Shown here: positions 7,369 to 14,543 of the stretch, piece after piece | Position numbering within the stretch: position 1 is the stretch's first letter | How the letters are laid out: each line of letters starts with the position of its first letter | Source: Bacteroides sp. UBA939 | Lineage (GTDB): Bacteria > Bacteroidota > Bacteroidia > Bacteroidales > Bacteroidaceae | Assembly (NCBI RefSeq): GCF_002293435.1 | Contig: NZ_DBDF01000093.1 | Span: 1-15,664 of the forward strand | Reading direction: 5' to 3' | Length of the DNA stretch: 15,664 nucleotides | Translations under genes and position numbers: made by a program | The notes under the pieces: generated by a model | The model's database searches: none | The model's input: only the letters and a program-made list of their open reading frames with translations | What the model was told of the DNA's origin: nothing

Positions 7369-8742
7369 ATGGAAAAGAACTATCTGAAATATACTTGCAT
7401 CTGGGTATTCATTATATTGGCGGGCTTGCTATTGATGTATTTCCTGCCGGGTTTTACAATACATGGGCATGTGATGAGGCGTGTCGATTTATTGGGCGAT
7501 GTGCGAATCCGCGAAGAACAGCCCGAAGACCCCGACAGTCTGCTTCCGTTGCTGCCGAAGGTGAAGCCTGCCTTTGTGGATACCTGTCGTACCGGCGCTA
7601 CTTGTATTGAAGATTACAGCGACTCCACCTTGCGCGGGATGACTCCTTTCTACCGTGCATTGGACGAATTGAACCAACATCCCCGTTTGGTACGCATCGC
7701 TGTTTTCGGTGATTCTTTCATTGAAGCCGATATCCTGACGGCGGATTTGCGGAATATGTTGCAAAGCAAATACGGCGGTTGCGGAGTGGGGTTTGTTACA
7801 ATGACCTCTATGACCAGCGGCTTCCGTCCCACAGTACGCCACTTTTTCAGCGGCTGGCAAAGCCATTCCATTACAGATTCCACTTACTTCGACCGGAGGA
7901 AACAAGGTATATCCGGACACTATTTTATTCCTAATCCCGGCGCTTATGTCGAACTGCGAGGGCAGGATAAATACGCCTCTCTCCTGGATACCTGTGAACA
8001 AGCCTCCATCTTTTTTTATAGCCAAAGCGAAGTTACCCTTTCCGTCAGTGTCAACCGGAGTGAAAAACAAACCCGTACTTTCTTTCCTATAGAAGACCTG
8101 CAGGAAATGAAAGTGGACGGACATATCGGTTCTGTACGTTGGACAGTGGATGAGGCAGACTCTACACTGTTCTATGGCTTGGCAATGGATGGCAAGCAGG
8201 GGATTATAGTGGATAACTTTTCCCTGCGCGGCAGTTCGGGCTTATCGTTGCGTTCTATTCCTATGTGGATGATGCACGAATTTAATGACCGGCGTCCTTA
8301 CGATTTAATCATCTTGCAGTATGGACTGAACGTAGCTACCGAGCGCGGACGGGATTATGATAAATATGCTGAAGGCATGAAGACCACCATTGACCACTTG
8401 AAAGAAGCATTTCCGCAAGCAGGTATATTGATTGTAACTGTCGGCGACCGTAATTATAAAACAGAAAGCGGTACTATGCGCACCATGCCGGGCGTTAAGA
8501 ACCTGGTGCGTTACCAGCAAAAACTGGCTGCTGATAACGGTATCGCTTTCTGGAATATGTTTGAGGCTATGGGAGGAGACGGAAGCATGGCTAAATTGGT
8601 ACATGCCAAGCCATCTTTGGCAAATTATGATTATACGCATATCAACTTCCGTGGAGGCAAGCATCTGGCAGGTCTGCTGTATGATGCATTGATATACGGA
8701 AAGGAACAATACGACAGGAGGAGGGCTTATGAAGCGGAATAA
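7369..8742 (+). CDS. Membrane-anchored SGNH/GDSL hydrolase-family protein
   Basis: A 457-residue protein from ATG 7369. One hydrophobic segment near residues 7-28 (CIWVFIILAGLLLMYFL), with no cleavage site, suggests a single-pass anchor with the rest in the periplasm. SGNH blocks are visible: RIAVFGDSFIEADI with Asp115-Ser116 (nucleophile block), LQYGLNVATE with Asn321, and NYDYTHINFRGG with Asp421 and His424. About 190 residues between the Ser and Asn blocks form a beta-rich insert (FFYSQSEVTLSVSVN and following), longer than in minimal SGNH enzymes. An upstream in-frame ATG at 7330 precedes the -7 element and is rejected. The gene overlaps the next by 14 bp, and an MBOAT acyltransferase follows. 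By analogy with AlgJ, AlgX or PatB it probably carries or transfers acyl groups to an envelope glycan; it could instead be a de-esterase. Confidence 0.85.
   Translation: MEKNYLKYTCIWVFIILAGLLLMYFLPGFTIHGHVMRRVDLLGDVRIREEQPEDPDSLLPLLPKVKPAFVDTCRTGATCIEDYSDSTLRGMTPFYRALDELNQHPRLVRIAVFGDSFIEADILTADLRNMLQSKYGGCGVGFVTMTSMTSGFRPTVRHFFSGWQSHSITDSTYFDRRKQGISGHYFIPNPGAYVELRGQDKYASLLDTCEQASIFFYSQSEVTLSVSVNRSEKQTRTFFPIEDLQEMKVDGHIGSVRWTVDEADSTLFYGLAMDGKQGIIVDNFSLRGSSGLSLRSIPMWMMHEFNDRRPYDLIILQYGLNVATERGRDYDKYAEGMKTTIDHLKEAFPQAGILIVTVGDRNYKTESGTMRTMPGVKNLVRYQQKLAADNGIAFWNMFEAMGGDGSMAKLVHAKPSLANYDYTHINFRGGKHLAGLLYDALIYGKEQYDRRRAYEAE
8716..8725 (+). promoter_or_regulatory. Purine-rich Shine-Dalgarno-like site before the second SGNH gene
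   Basis: AGGAGGAGGG ends 3 bp before the ATG at 8729; its first AGGAGG ends 7 bp before it. Such strong sites are rare in this window. It lies within the last codons of the upstream gene, favours translational coupling, and supports ATG 8729 as the ancestral start although the signal peptide now lies about 65 codons downstream. Confidence 0.55.
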
Positions 8743-9805
8743 CATCTCCGGAGGTTTACAGAAATCTTCTTTAGGCGCAGATTACGCGGACTACACGGAA
8801 TGTATGGACAACATCGTTGGCGTGTGCAACAATTCATGCGGTGAAGTACTGAAACAATCCTTCCCGGATAATCCACATCGTCCAAATGTTCCGTGTAATC
8901 TGCGTAATCCGCATCTGAAAAGTGTTTGCATCATCTTCTGCCTTCTGTTATGCACTTTTCCTCTTTATGCCCAAGACCCTATTCCTTCTTGCCCTTTAGC
9001 TGATAGAGTGACTACAGATAGCGATACTATCTATACATATTCCCAACGAACGGATACGGTGACGGTTCCACAAATCGTTTTACCTGCAACCTTCAAGCAA
9101 CCCGGACTGAATGAGTTGACGGATAGTATCGGCATTCTCAAGCCTTTTTGGGAAAGGCTGCGCCTGTTGCGTGCCGGCTATAGTACCGACACTGTTCGCA
9201 TTGTGCACATCGGTGATAGTCATGTCCGCGGGCACATCTTCCCCCGTACTGCGGGAAGCCTTTTGACTGAGGCCTTTGGCGCTGTTTCTTATACCGATAT
9301 GGGCATCAACGGCGCTTTCTGCTTTACCTTCACTAAACCCGACCGTATTTCGGATATTGCTGCATTGCATCCCGACCTGGTGATTCTCTCTTTCGGAACA
9401 AACGAGAGCCACAACCGCCGTTACAACGCTATAGTGCATTACCGCCAGATGGACGAACTGGTGCGTATGCTTCGTGACAGTCTGCCTGATGCACTGTTGC
9501 TGATGACTACCCCTCCCGGCTCTTACGAAAGTTTCAGGAAAAGCCGCCGGCAACGGACGTATTCCGTCAATCCCCGTACAGCGATTGCCGTTCAGACTAT
9601 CCGCCGGTTCGCCGACGATAACGGACTTGCCCTGTGGGATATGTACGGGGCAGCGGGAGGAAGCCGGCAGGCATGCCTGAATTGGCAGCAGGCGGGACTG
9701 ATGCGTCCGGATCATATACACTATCTTCCCGAAGGATATGTATTGCAAGGTGAATTATTTTATCAGGCTCTTATAAAAGCGTATAATGATTATGTGGAAT
9801 ATTGA
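8729..9805 (+). CDS. Exported SGNH/GDSL hydrolase-family protein with repeat-extended N-terminus
   Basis: The frame is 358 residues long. Residues 68-83 (VCIIFCLLLCTFPLYA, then QDPIP) look like a signal peptide ending near Ala83, so the mature protein begins near residue 84. Catalytic blocks are clear: VHIGDSHVRGH with Asp163-Ser164, LSFGTNESHNRRYN with Asn225, and RPDHIHYLPEGY with Asp328 and His331. The 67 residues before the signal peptide are largely encoded by an inverted intergenic repeat (8777-8912), giving a low-complexity ADYADYTE stretch and NLRNPHLKS. The ATG at 8729 has a strong SD-like site and overlaps the upstream stop. No ATG lies just before the signal peptide; a CTG at 8914 would give a compact signal peptide but is unproven. 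It overlaps the MBOAT gene by 20 bp. Likely a periplasmic partner in glycan O-acylation; esterase activity is the alternative. Confidence 0.82.
   Translation: MKRNNISGGLQKSSLGADYADYTECMDNIVGVCNNSCGEVLKQSFPDNPHRPNVPCNLRNPHLKSVCIIFCLLLCTFPLYAQDPIPSCPLADRVTTDSDTIYTYSQRTDTVTVPQIVLPATFKQPGLNELTDSIGILKPFWERLRLLRAGYSTDTVRIVHIGDSHVRGHIFPRTAGSLLTEAFGAVSYTDMGINGAFCFTFTKPDRISDIAALHPDLVILSFGTNESHNRRYNAIVHYRQMDELVRMLRDSLPDALLLMTTPPGSYESFRKSRRQRTYSVNPRTAIAVQTIRRFADDNGLALWDMYGAAGGSRQACLNWQQAGLMRPDHIHYLPEGYVLQGELFYQALIKAYNDYVEY
8777..8912. repeat. Inverted 9-mer repeat inside the 5' coding part of the second SGNH gene
   Basis: The 23-nt arms 8777-8799 and 8890-8912 are inverted copies (20 of 23 match) around a 90-nt spacer. 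The arms contain 9-bp units of the ATCYGCRTN type, also seen at 22-48 and at the ends of the foldback element at 14211-14474. A 9-bp unit equals three codons, so the copy stays open in frame (Ala-Asp-Tyr repeats). Flanking similarity suggests the element may extend to about 8771 and 8920, but its exact ends are uncertain. Confidence 0.75.
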
Positions 9806-11273
9806 CTTCGACCGTTTGTGCGACGTGTTCGTTTATGATCCGCAAGCGCCGATGATATTCAGTAGCGGTGTGTTTCTGTGGTTGTTTGCGGCATTTGTCT
9901 TTGTATATCTGCTGTTGCAGCGCCGCCTGACTGCCCGTTTGCTCTTCGTAACCCTGTTCTCCTATTATTTCTATTATAAAAGTAGCGGTACTTACTTTTT
10001 TCTGTTGGCGTTTGTCACGGTGGTCGATTTCTGTATTGCCCGTCTTATGGCCGCCACTTCCGTTCGCTGGCATCGCAGAGCATGGGTGGTGGCAAGTCTT
10101 ATCACCAATCTCGGTTTGCTTTGCTACTTTAAATATACTAACTTCCTGGGCGATGTGTTTGCTTCGCTGGCTGGCGGTACGTTCCATCATTATGACATTT
10201 TCCTTCCTGTCGGAATTTCCTTTTTCACGTTCCAGTCACTTAGCTATACGATTGATGTCTACCGTAAAGAAATCGTGCCTCTTACCAATTTGTTGGATTA
10301 TGCCTTTTATGTCTCCTTTTTCCCGCAGTTGGTGGCAGGCCCCATTGTCCGTGCCCGCGACTTTATTCCGCAAATCCGCCGTCCCCTGTTTGTATCGCAC
10401 GAGATGTTCGGCAGGGGAATATTCCTGATTATAAGCGGTCTTTTCAAGAAAGCTGTCATATCAGACTATATCAGTATCAACTTTGTGGAACGCATTTTTG
10501 ATAATCCTACGCTCTATTCGGGGGTTGAAAACCTGATGGGAGTATATGGGTATGCTTTGCAAATCTATTGTGATTTCTCCGGCTATAGCGACATGGCAAT
10601 TGGCATTGCATTGCTGCTGGGCTTTCATTTCAATAAGAATTTTGACTCGCCTTATAAATCGGTTTCCATTACTGAATTCTGGAGACGGTGGCACATCTCG
10701 CTTTCCAGTTGGCTGCGCGACTATCTTTATATCTCTTTGGGAGGAAACCGTAAGGGAAAGGTACGCCAATACGTTAATCTGATAATCACCATGTTCCTGG
10801 GTGGCTTATGGCATGGGGCTTCCTGGAATTTTGTAGTCTGGGGCTTGTTTCATGGGGTAGCTTTGGCGGTGCATAAGCTGTGGATGGCGCTGACCGGACG
10901 TAAAAAAGGCGAGCAAAGCCACGGTGTCCGCCGCTTTTTCGGCATACTGATTACATTCCACTTTGTTTGTTTCTGCTGGATATTCTTCCGCAATGCGGAC
11001 TTCGCTACTTCGCTGGATATGATAAAGCAGATAGGTACGACATTCCGTCTGCAACTGTTACCTCAACTGATTGCCGGGTATTGGGAAGTGTTTGCGTTGA
11101 TGGCATTAGGCTTTTTCTTGCATTTCTGCCCCGACCGTTGGGTGAATGCCTGTTGTAAAACAGTAATCCGCCTTCCCCTTGCAGGAAAGGCGGCTCTGAT
11201 GATTGCCTTAATTTATCTGGTTATTCAGATGAAGAGTTCCGGAATCCAGCCTTTCATCTATTTCCAATTCTGA
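9786..11273 (+). CDS. MBOAT-family membrane O-acyltransferase (AlgI/DltB/PatA-like)
   Basis: A 495-residue polytopic inner-membrane protein with about ten or more hydrophobic segments. Family motifs include LPVGISFFTFQSLSYTIDVYR, SFFPQLVAGPIVRARDF, YCDFSGYSDMAIGIALLLGF, ITEFWRRWHISLSSWLRDYL and GGLWHGASWNFVVWG. The two conserved histidines are His303 (RRWHIS) and His343 (LWHGAS), the latter matching the catalytic His of MBOAT enzymes. The length fits the AlgI/PatA group (about 400-520). The ATG at 9786 overlaps the upstream stop by 20 bp; an ATG at 9792 is a near alternative. MBOAT proteins of this group pass acyl groups, usually acetyl, across the inner membrane to periplasmic SGNH partners that esterify polysaccharide or peptidoglycan. 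The acceptor glycan cannot be told from this window. Confidence 0.95.
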   Translation: MIMWNIDFDRLCDVFVYDPQAPMIFSSGVFLWLFAAFVFVYLLLQRRLTARLLFVTLFSYYFYYKSSGTYFFLLAFVTVVDFCIARLMAATSVRWHRRAWVVASLITNLGLLCYFKYTNFLGDVFASLAGGTFHHYDIFLPVGISFFTFQSLSYTIDVYRKEIVPLTNLLDYAFYVSFFPQLVAGPIVRARDFIPQIRRPLFVSHEMFGRGIFLIISGLFKKAVISDYISINFVERIFDNPTLYSGVENLMGVYGYALQIYCDFSGYSDMAIGIALLLGFHFNKNFDSPYKSVSITEFWRRWHISLSSWLRDYLYISLGGNRKGKVRQYVNLIITMFLGGLWHGASWNFVVWGLFHGVALAVHKLWMALTGRKKGEQSHGVRRFFGILITFHFVCFCWIFFRNADFATSLDMIKQIGTTFRLQLLPQLIAGYWEVFALMALGFFLHFCPDRWVNACCKTVIRLPLAGKAALMIALIYLVIQMKSSGIQPFIYFQF

Positions 11274-11327
11274 TTCTTAAGAAGCTGTTTTGAGTTTATT
11301 CCTAATTAATTTTATCAGTCTCTTTTA

Positions 11328-11494
11328 AGTTTGTTTTCGGTCTCTTTTCCTGTTTTCACTCGTCACATAGCCCGCTATGTTCCTCTTAGAGCCTGTTTAA
11401 ATTTTCCTCAAAAAGTTTTTTATTCAGCTTGTTTTGAGTTTATTTTCGGTCTGTTTTTCTGTTTTCACTCGTCACATAGCCCGCTATGCTCCTC
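11328..11494. repeat. Pair of 58-bp direct repeats spaced 109 bp
   Basis: Positions 11328-11385 and 11437-11494 match with 4 mismatches, including an exact 30-nt core (11350-11379 and 11459-11488) that holds CACATAGCCCGCTATG. The first copy belongs to the outer hairpin element, the second to the inserted MITE-like element, showing the two are related. Confidence 0.8.
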
Positions 11495-11605
11495 ATAAAA
11501 ACAGAAAAACATCCTCAAAAATAACTCTCAAAACACTATACATTAGTGTTAATAATGAAAGATGTTTTGAGTGAAACTAATGCTGAGCAAAATTTAAACA
11601 GGCTC
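11389..11605. mobile_element. MITE-like non-coding element (217 bp, TTA target duplication)
   Basis: The ends are perfect 17-bp inverted repeats, GAGCCTGTTTAAATTTT at 11389-11405 and its complement at 11589-11605. TTA lies directly outside each end (11386-11388 and 11606-11608), consistent with a 3-bp target duplication. The interior encodes no protein and contains a palindrome CATAGC-CC-GCTATG and a hairpin core. A second copy in opposite orientation begins at 15575 and is also preceded by TTA. Size, terminal repeats and lack of a transposase fit a MITE; I cannot name the mobilising family. Confidence 0.65.
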
Positions 11606-11672
11606 TTAAAAACAGAAAAATATCCTCAAAAACAACTCTTAAAAGAAAACTGAATAAATTCAAGACAGCTTC

Positions 11673-14012
11673 TTATTCCACTGCTATTTCGTCAATAAAC
11701 AGATAAGGTGTCCGTCCTTCTCCCGCATGACCTTTCGGCAGGGCAGGAGTACGCTTGATGATAACCTTCACATAACGGGCTTTCACCGGGTCAAAGGTTA
11801 CTTCGTAATTATCTATCCCTTTCTTGCCAATATTGGTTTCTGCCGGAAAGTCCTTAACGGCTACTTCGCGGAACTCCTTGTTGTCGTCGGATACGGCAAC
11901 TACTATACCTGCACTTCCCATAATCCAGGCGCCCAGGTCTACTGCGGCTTCTGTGGCCACTTGCTTAATTTCAGTTGCTTGCCCCATGTCAATGGTAGCC
12001 TCTACATCATTGCTTACGAAACCTAACCAGGCGCCGGTGGCATAACTTTCATTTCCCTTTATGCCGTCCACTAATGTAATGGCACCTTTGAATTTATATC
12101 TGTTAGACGGTTGGAACGCCAATTCTATGGGGCAGTAAGTGGCCTTGTTGAAAGAAAACGCCTTGGCTGTTTCCTTGCTTTTACCGTTCGGGCGAATGGC
12201 GACAGCGCGGAAGTCGGCGTTTTTAGCGATAACTATCGGTTCGGTATATTTCAAGGAAAAAGAGGTAGGTTCGCTGCCATCCAATGTATAATAAATAGGT
12301 GCATCGTCGATGGTGCTCAATGTTATTACAACTGCTTTCTTCTCGGTATCCGGCGTAAAGTCGGCATCCAGGTTGAACACATGTTTGGCATAATTATATT
12401 GATTCATGTCATAAATGGCCATCATGTGCGGCAGACGCGTAATGAAGTTTTTGTAGTCTTTCTTTTCAGGCTGAGTCCACTGTACTTCGGCAAGGGCTGC
12501 CATGCGGGGTAATACCATATACTCTACGTGTTCGGTGGTAGCAATATATTCAGTCCACAGGTTTGCCTGCGCACCTATGATGTGCTTCTTTTGCTCGTCG
12601 GTAAGTACTTCCGGTGCGGGTTCCATGCCATACACTTTTTCAATTGGCACATAACCACCTATACCGAGCGGTTCGTCCTGTGTTTCGGTAGTCTGGTAAT
12701 AATCGAAATAGCAGTAATCAGTGGGTGTCATGATGACATCATGTCCCAATTGTGCAGCCTTGATACCGCCTTCCATGCCACGCCATGACATAACCGTAGC
12801 GTTAGGGGCAACGTCGCCTTCCAGTATTTCGTCCCAACCGATAATCTGGCGTCCTTTGTTGTTCAGGAATTTTTCGATGCGCGCCATGCAATAGCTTTGT
12901 ATGCGGTCTTCGGCAGTATGCTCTTTGTCGGCTTTCAAGCCTTCTCTCTTGATAAGCGCCTGGCACTTCGGACATGCTTTCCAACGCGTACGGGGAGCTT
13001 CGTCTCCACCGACATGAATGTATTTCGATGGGAATATCTCTGCGATTTCGCTCATCACATCTTCCAGGAATTGCATGGATTTCTCGTTACCGACACAAAG
13101 TACATCGTCGAAAACACCCCAGAGCGGACATACTTCGTACGGACCGCCTGTACATCCCAGTTCCGGATAAGCAGCCAGCGCGGCAAGCATGTGTCCCGGA
13201 AGGTCAACTTCGGGAATAACCGTGATGTAACGGTCTTGGGCGTATTTCACGATTTCCTTAGCTTGCTCTTGCGTATAGAAACCGCCATAAGGGGTGTTGT
13301 CGTACTCCTGTGTGTTTCTGCCTATCACGGTGCGGTTACGGATAGAACCTACTTCCGTCAGCCTCGGGTATTTCTTGATTTCGATACGCCAACCCTGGTC
13401 TTCCGTCAGGTGCCAGTGGAATGTATTCATGTTGTGCAACGCCAGGATATCTATATATTTCTTAATAAAGTCTAAGGGGAAGAAATGGCGTCCTACGTCA
13501 AGATGCATGCCACGGTAGGCAAAACGCGGTTCGTCTTTGATAACTCCGGCGGGTACCAGGACGCTTCCGACCATTGTGTCAACAATGGGGAGGGATTTAC
13601 GCAAAGTCTGGATGCCGTAAAAAACGCCGCTTTCTGTCTGCCCTTTAATAAAAATATTCTCAGGGGTAATGGTCAGTGTGTAACCTTCTTTGTTTCCGAT
13701 AGATGGCTCAAGTCCCAATACAATGTTGCCGCTTTCTGCTTCTTCACCGTCGGCAAGAGCCTTGGCTGTGGGGGTTAAGCCTGTTTCCTGCTTGATGTAT
13801 TCCGCAAGGAATTCGGCGTTTTGCTTCAGCAGATCATTGCTTTCGGGATAAACAATCTGTGAGTTTGCGCTCAGGTTGAATGGGGTTTCCTGGCTCAGAT
13901 TAACCTCTTGGGGGAGAGGGATTACTTGAAAATTCGCTTCGACTTTCTTAGAACACGACGTGCAGCCCAAAGCGATAATGCCTGCAAGAAGTGCGTGGTT
14001 AAGTTTACTCAT
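11673..14012 (-). CDS. GH20 beta-N-acetylhexosaminidase lipoprotein
   Basis: A 779-residue glycoside hydrolase predicted to remove terminal beta-linked GlcNAc or GalNAc from host or bacterial glycans by substrate-assisted catalysis. The N-terminus is a lipoprotein signal (ALLAGIIALGCTSC; lipidated at Cys17 or Cys20). A GH20b domain spans about residues 28-150 and the catalytic barrel about 160-510, with FAYRGMHLDVGRHF, NTFHWHLTEDQGWRIE, VIPEVDLPGHM and YIHVGGDEAPR carrying the catalytic pair Asp337-Glu338. A chitobiase-C/Fn3-like module (YYTLDGSEPT) lies near 565-620, and a discoidin (F5/8 type C, CBM32-like) domain at about 637-779 ends the protein. All key residues are present. It has its own -7 element at 14042-14049. 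It is convergent with the MBOAT gene, and its stop codon lies in the terminal repeat of the intergenic element. Surface or periplasmic placement is not decided. Confidence 0.96.
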   Translation of the reverse strand: MSKLNHALLAGIIALGCTSCSKKVEANFQVIPLPQEVNLSQETPFNLSANSQIVYPESNDLLKQNAEFLAEYIKQETGLTPTAKALADGEEAESGNIVLGLEPSIGNKEGYTLTITPENIFIKGQTESGVFYGIQTLRKSLPIVDTMVGSVLVPAGVIKDEPRFAYRGMHLDVGRHFFPLDFIKKYIDILALHNMNTFHWHLTEDQGWRIEIKKYPRLTEVGSIRNRTVIGRNTQEYDNTPYGGFYTQEQAKEIVKYAQDRYITVIPEVDLPGHMLAALAAYPELGCTGGPYEVCPLWGVFDDVLCVGNEKSMQFLEDVMSEIAEIFPSKYIHVGGDEAPRTRWKACPKCQALIKREGLKADKEHTAEDRIQSYCMARIEKFLNNKGRQIIGWDEILEGDVAPNATVMSWRGMEGGIKAAQLGHDVIMTPTDYCYFDYYQTTETQDEPLGIGGYVPIEKVYGMEPAPEVLTDEQKKHIIGAQANLWTEYIATTEHVEYMVLPRMAALAEVQWTQPEKKDYKNFITRLPHMMAIYDMNQYNYAKHVFNLDADFTPDTEKKAVVITLSTIDDAPIYYTLDGSEPTSFSLKYTEPIVIAKNADFRAVAIRPNGKSKETAKAFSFNKATYCPIELAFQPSNRYKFKGAITLVDGIKGNESYATGAWLGFVSNDVEATIDMGQATEIKQVATEAAVDLGAWIMGSAGIVVAVSDDNKEFREVAVKDFPAETNIGKKGIDNYEVTFDPVKARYVKVIIKRTPALPKGHAGEGRTPYLFIDEIAVE

Positions 14013-14041
14013 GGTGTTAGTATTAATTGATTATTCAAATG

Positions 14042-14049
14042 CAAATTTA
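14042..14049 (-). promoter_or_regulatory. -7 element for the GH20 gene
   Basis: On the minus strand the sequence reads TAAATTTG, matching TAnnTTTG. It lies 29 bp before the start codon and implies a leader of about 20-25 nt. Confidence 0.5.
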
Positions 14050-14210
14050 CATAAAATTATTGAAATAGGAGAATATCCGGTGAAAATAGGTGTACACATT
14101 TTCTTTATTTATGTAGAAAATATGCTGTTTTCTTTAGTTTTGTGCACGAATGAATCGGGGGTTGAGGCTGTGCCGGAAGTAAAGTACAGTATCAAAGAAC
14201 TGTTTTTCGT

Positions 14211-14474
14211 CCGCAGATAACGCAGATTATGCGGATTTATTTAACCTGCATTATTCAAAGTGTAAGTACTTCGTAATAATTATTTTGTATTATAAATGAG
14301 AATTTAGCGAAGCGGAACTTCGCAGTGATTAGTGATTAGAGATACTCTTGCTAATCATTTATCACTTATCACTAATCACTGCGAAGTTCCGCTTCGCTAA
14401 ATTCTCATTAATGACGAGATACTTATGAAGAATGTAGGTTAAAACTTAATCCGGATAACCTGCGTTATCTGCGG
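14211..14474. repeat. 264-bp foldback (long imperfect palindrome)
   Basis: The element fills the middle of the 531-bp gap between the two minus-strand genes. Outer arms 14211-14225 and 14460-14474 are perfect 15-bp inverted repeats made of 9-bp ATCYGCRTN-type units. Next, 14241-14257 pairs with 14426-14442 (15 of 17). The innermost arms, 14295-14336 and 14368-14409, are perfect 42-bp inverted repeats around a 31-nt loop of GTGATTA-like units. I see no ORF in it. The rest of the gap (14013-14210 and 14475-14543) holds only the GH20 promoter. Confidence 0.88.
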
Positions 14475-14543
14475 ATGAAAAATAGCAGGCTGAAACTTCA
14501 CCAAATCTACAAGAAGTCTGATGAACGGGGAATCCGTGAATCT

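Larger units (their letters stand above)
11278..11675. repeat. Hairpin repeat element interrupted by a second element, between convergent genes
   Basis: Terminal inverted repeats of 24 bp (11278-11301 and 11652-11675; two mismatches by eye) bound a 398-bp block that fills the gap between the MBOAT and hexosaminidase stops. The left end is 4 bp after the MBOAT stop; the right end includes the hexosaminidase stop triplet (11673-11675). If 11389-11608 is removed, the joined sequence runs CTCTTAAAAACAGAAAAA and matches an uninterrupted homologous hairpin inside the removed segment (11437-11530). I infer a related element inserted in this one. Several T- and A-runs next to stems could make it a bidirectional terminator. 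No ORF is supported here. Confidence 0.7.

Noticed and set aside
12897..13475. Plus-strand 192-codon frame inside the GH20 gene
   Set aside because: It lies opposite the GH20 catalytic domain, and codon use follows the sense gene.
13960..14220. Plus-strand 86-codon frame over the GH20 promoter region
   Set aside because: It overlaps the start of the GH20 gene on the other strand, has no promoter and no family resemblance, and ends in the foldback repeat.
14528..14543. Small stem ACGG-GGAAT-CCGT after the DUF5106 gene as a terminator
   Set aside because: Only 4 bp of pairing and no U-run on the minus strand.
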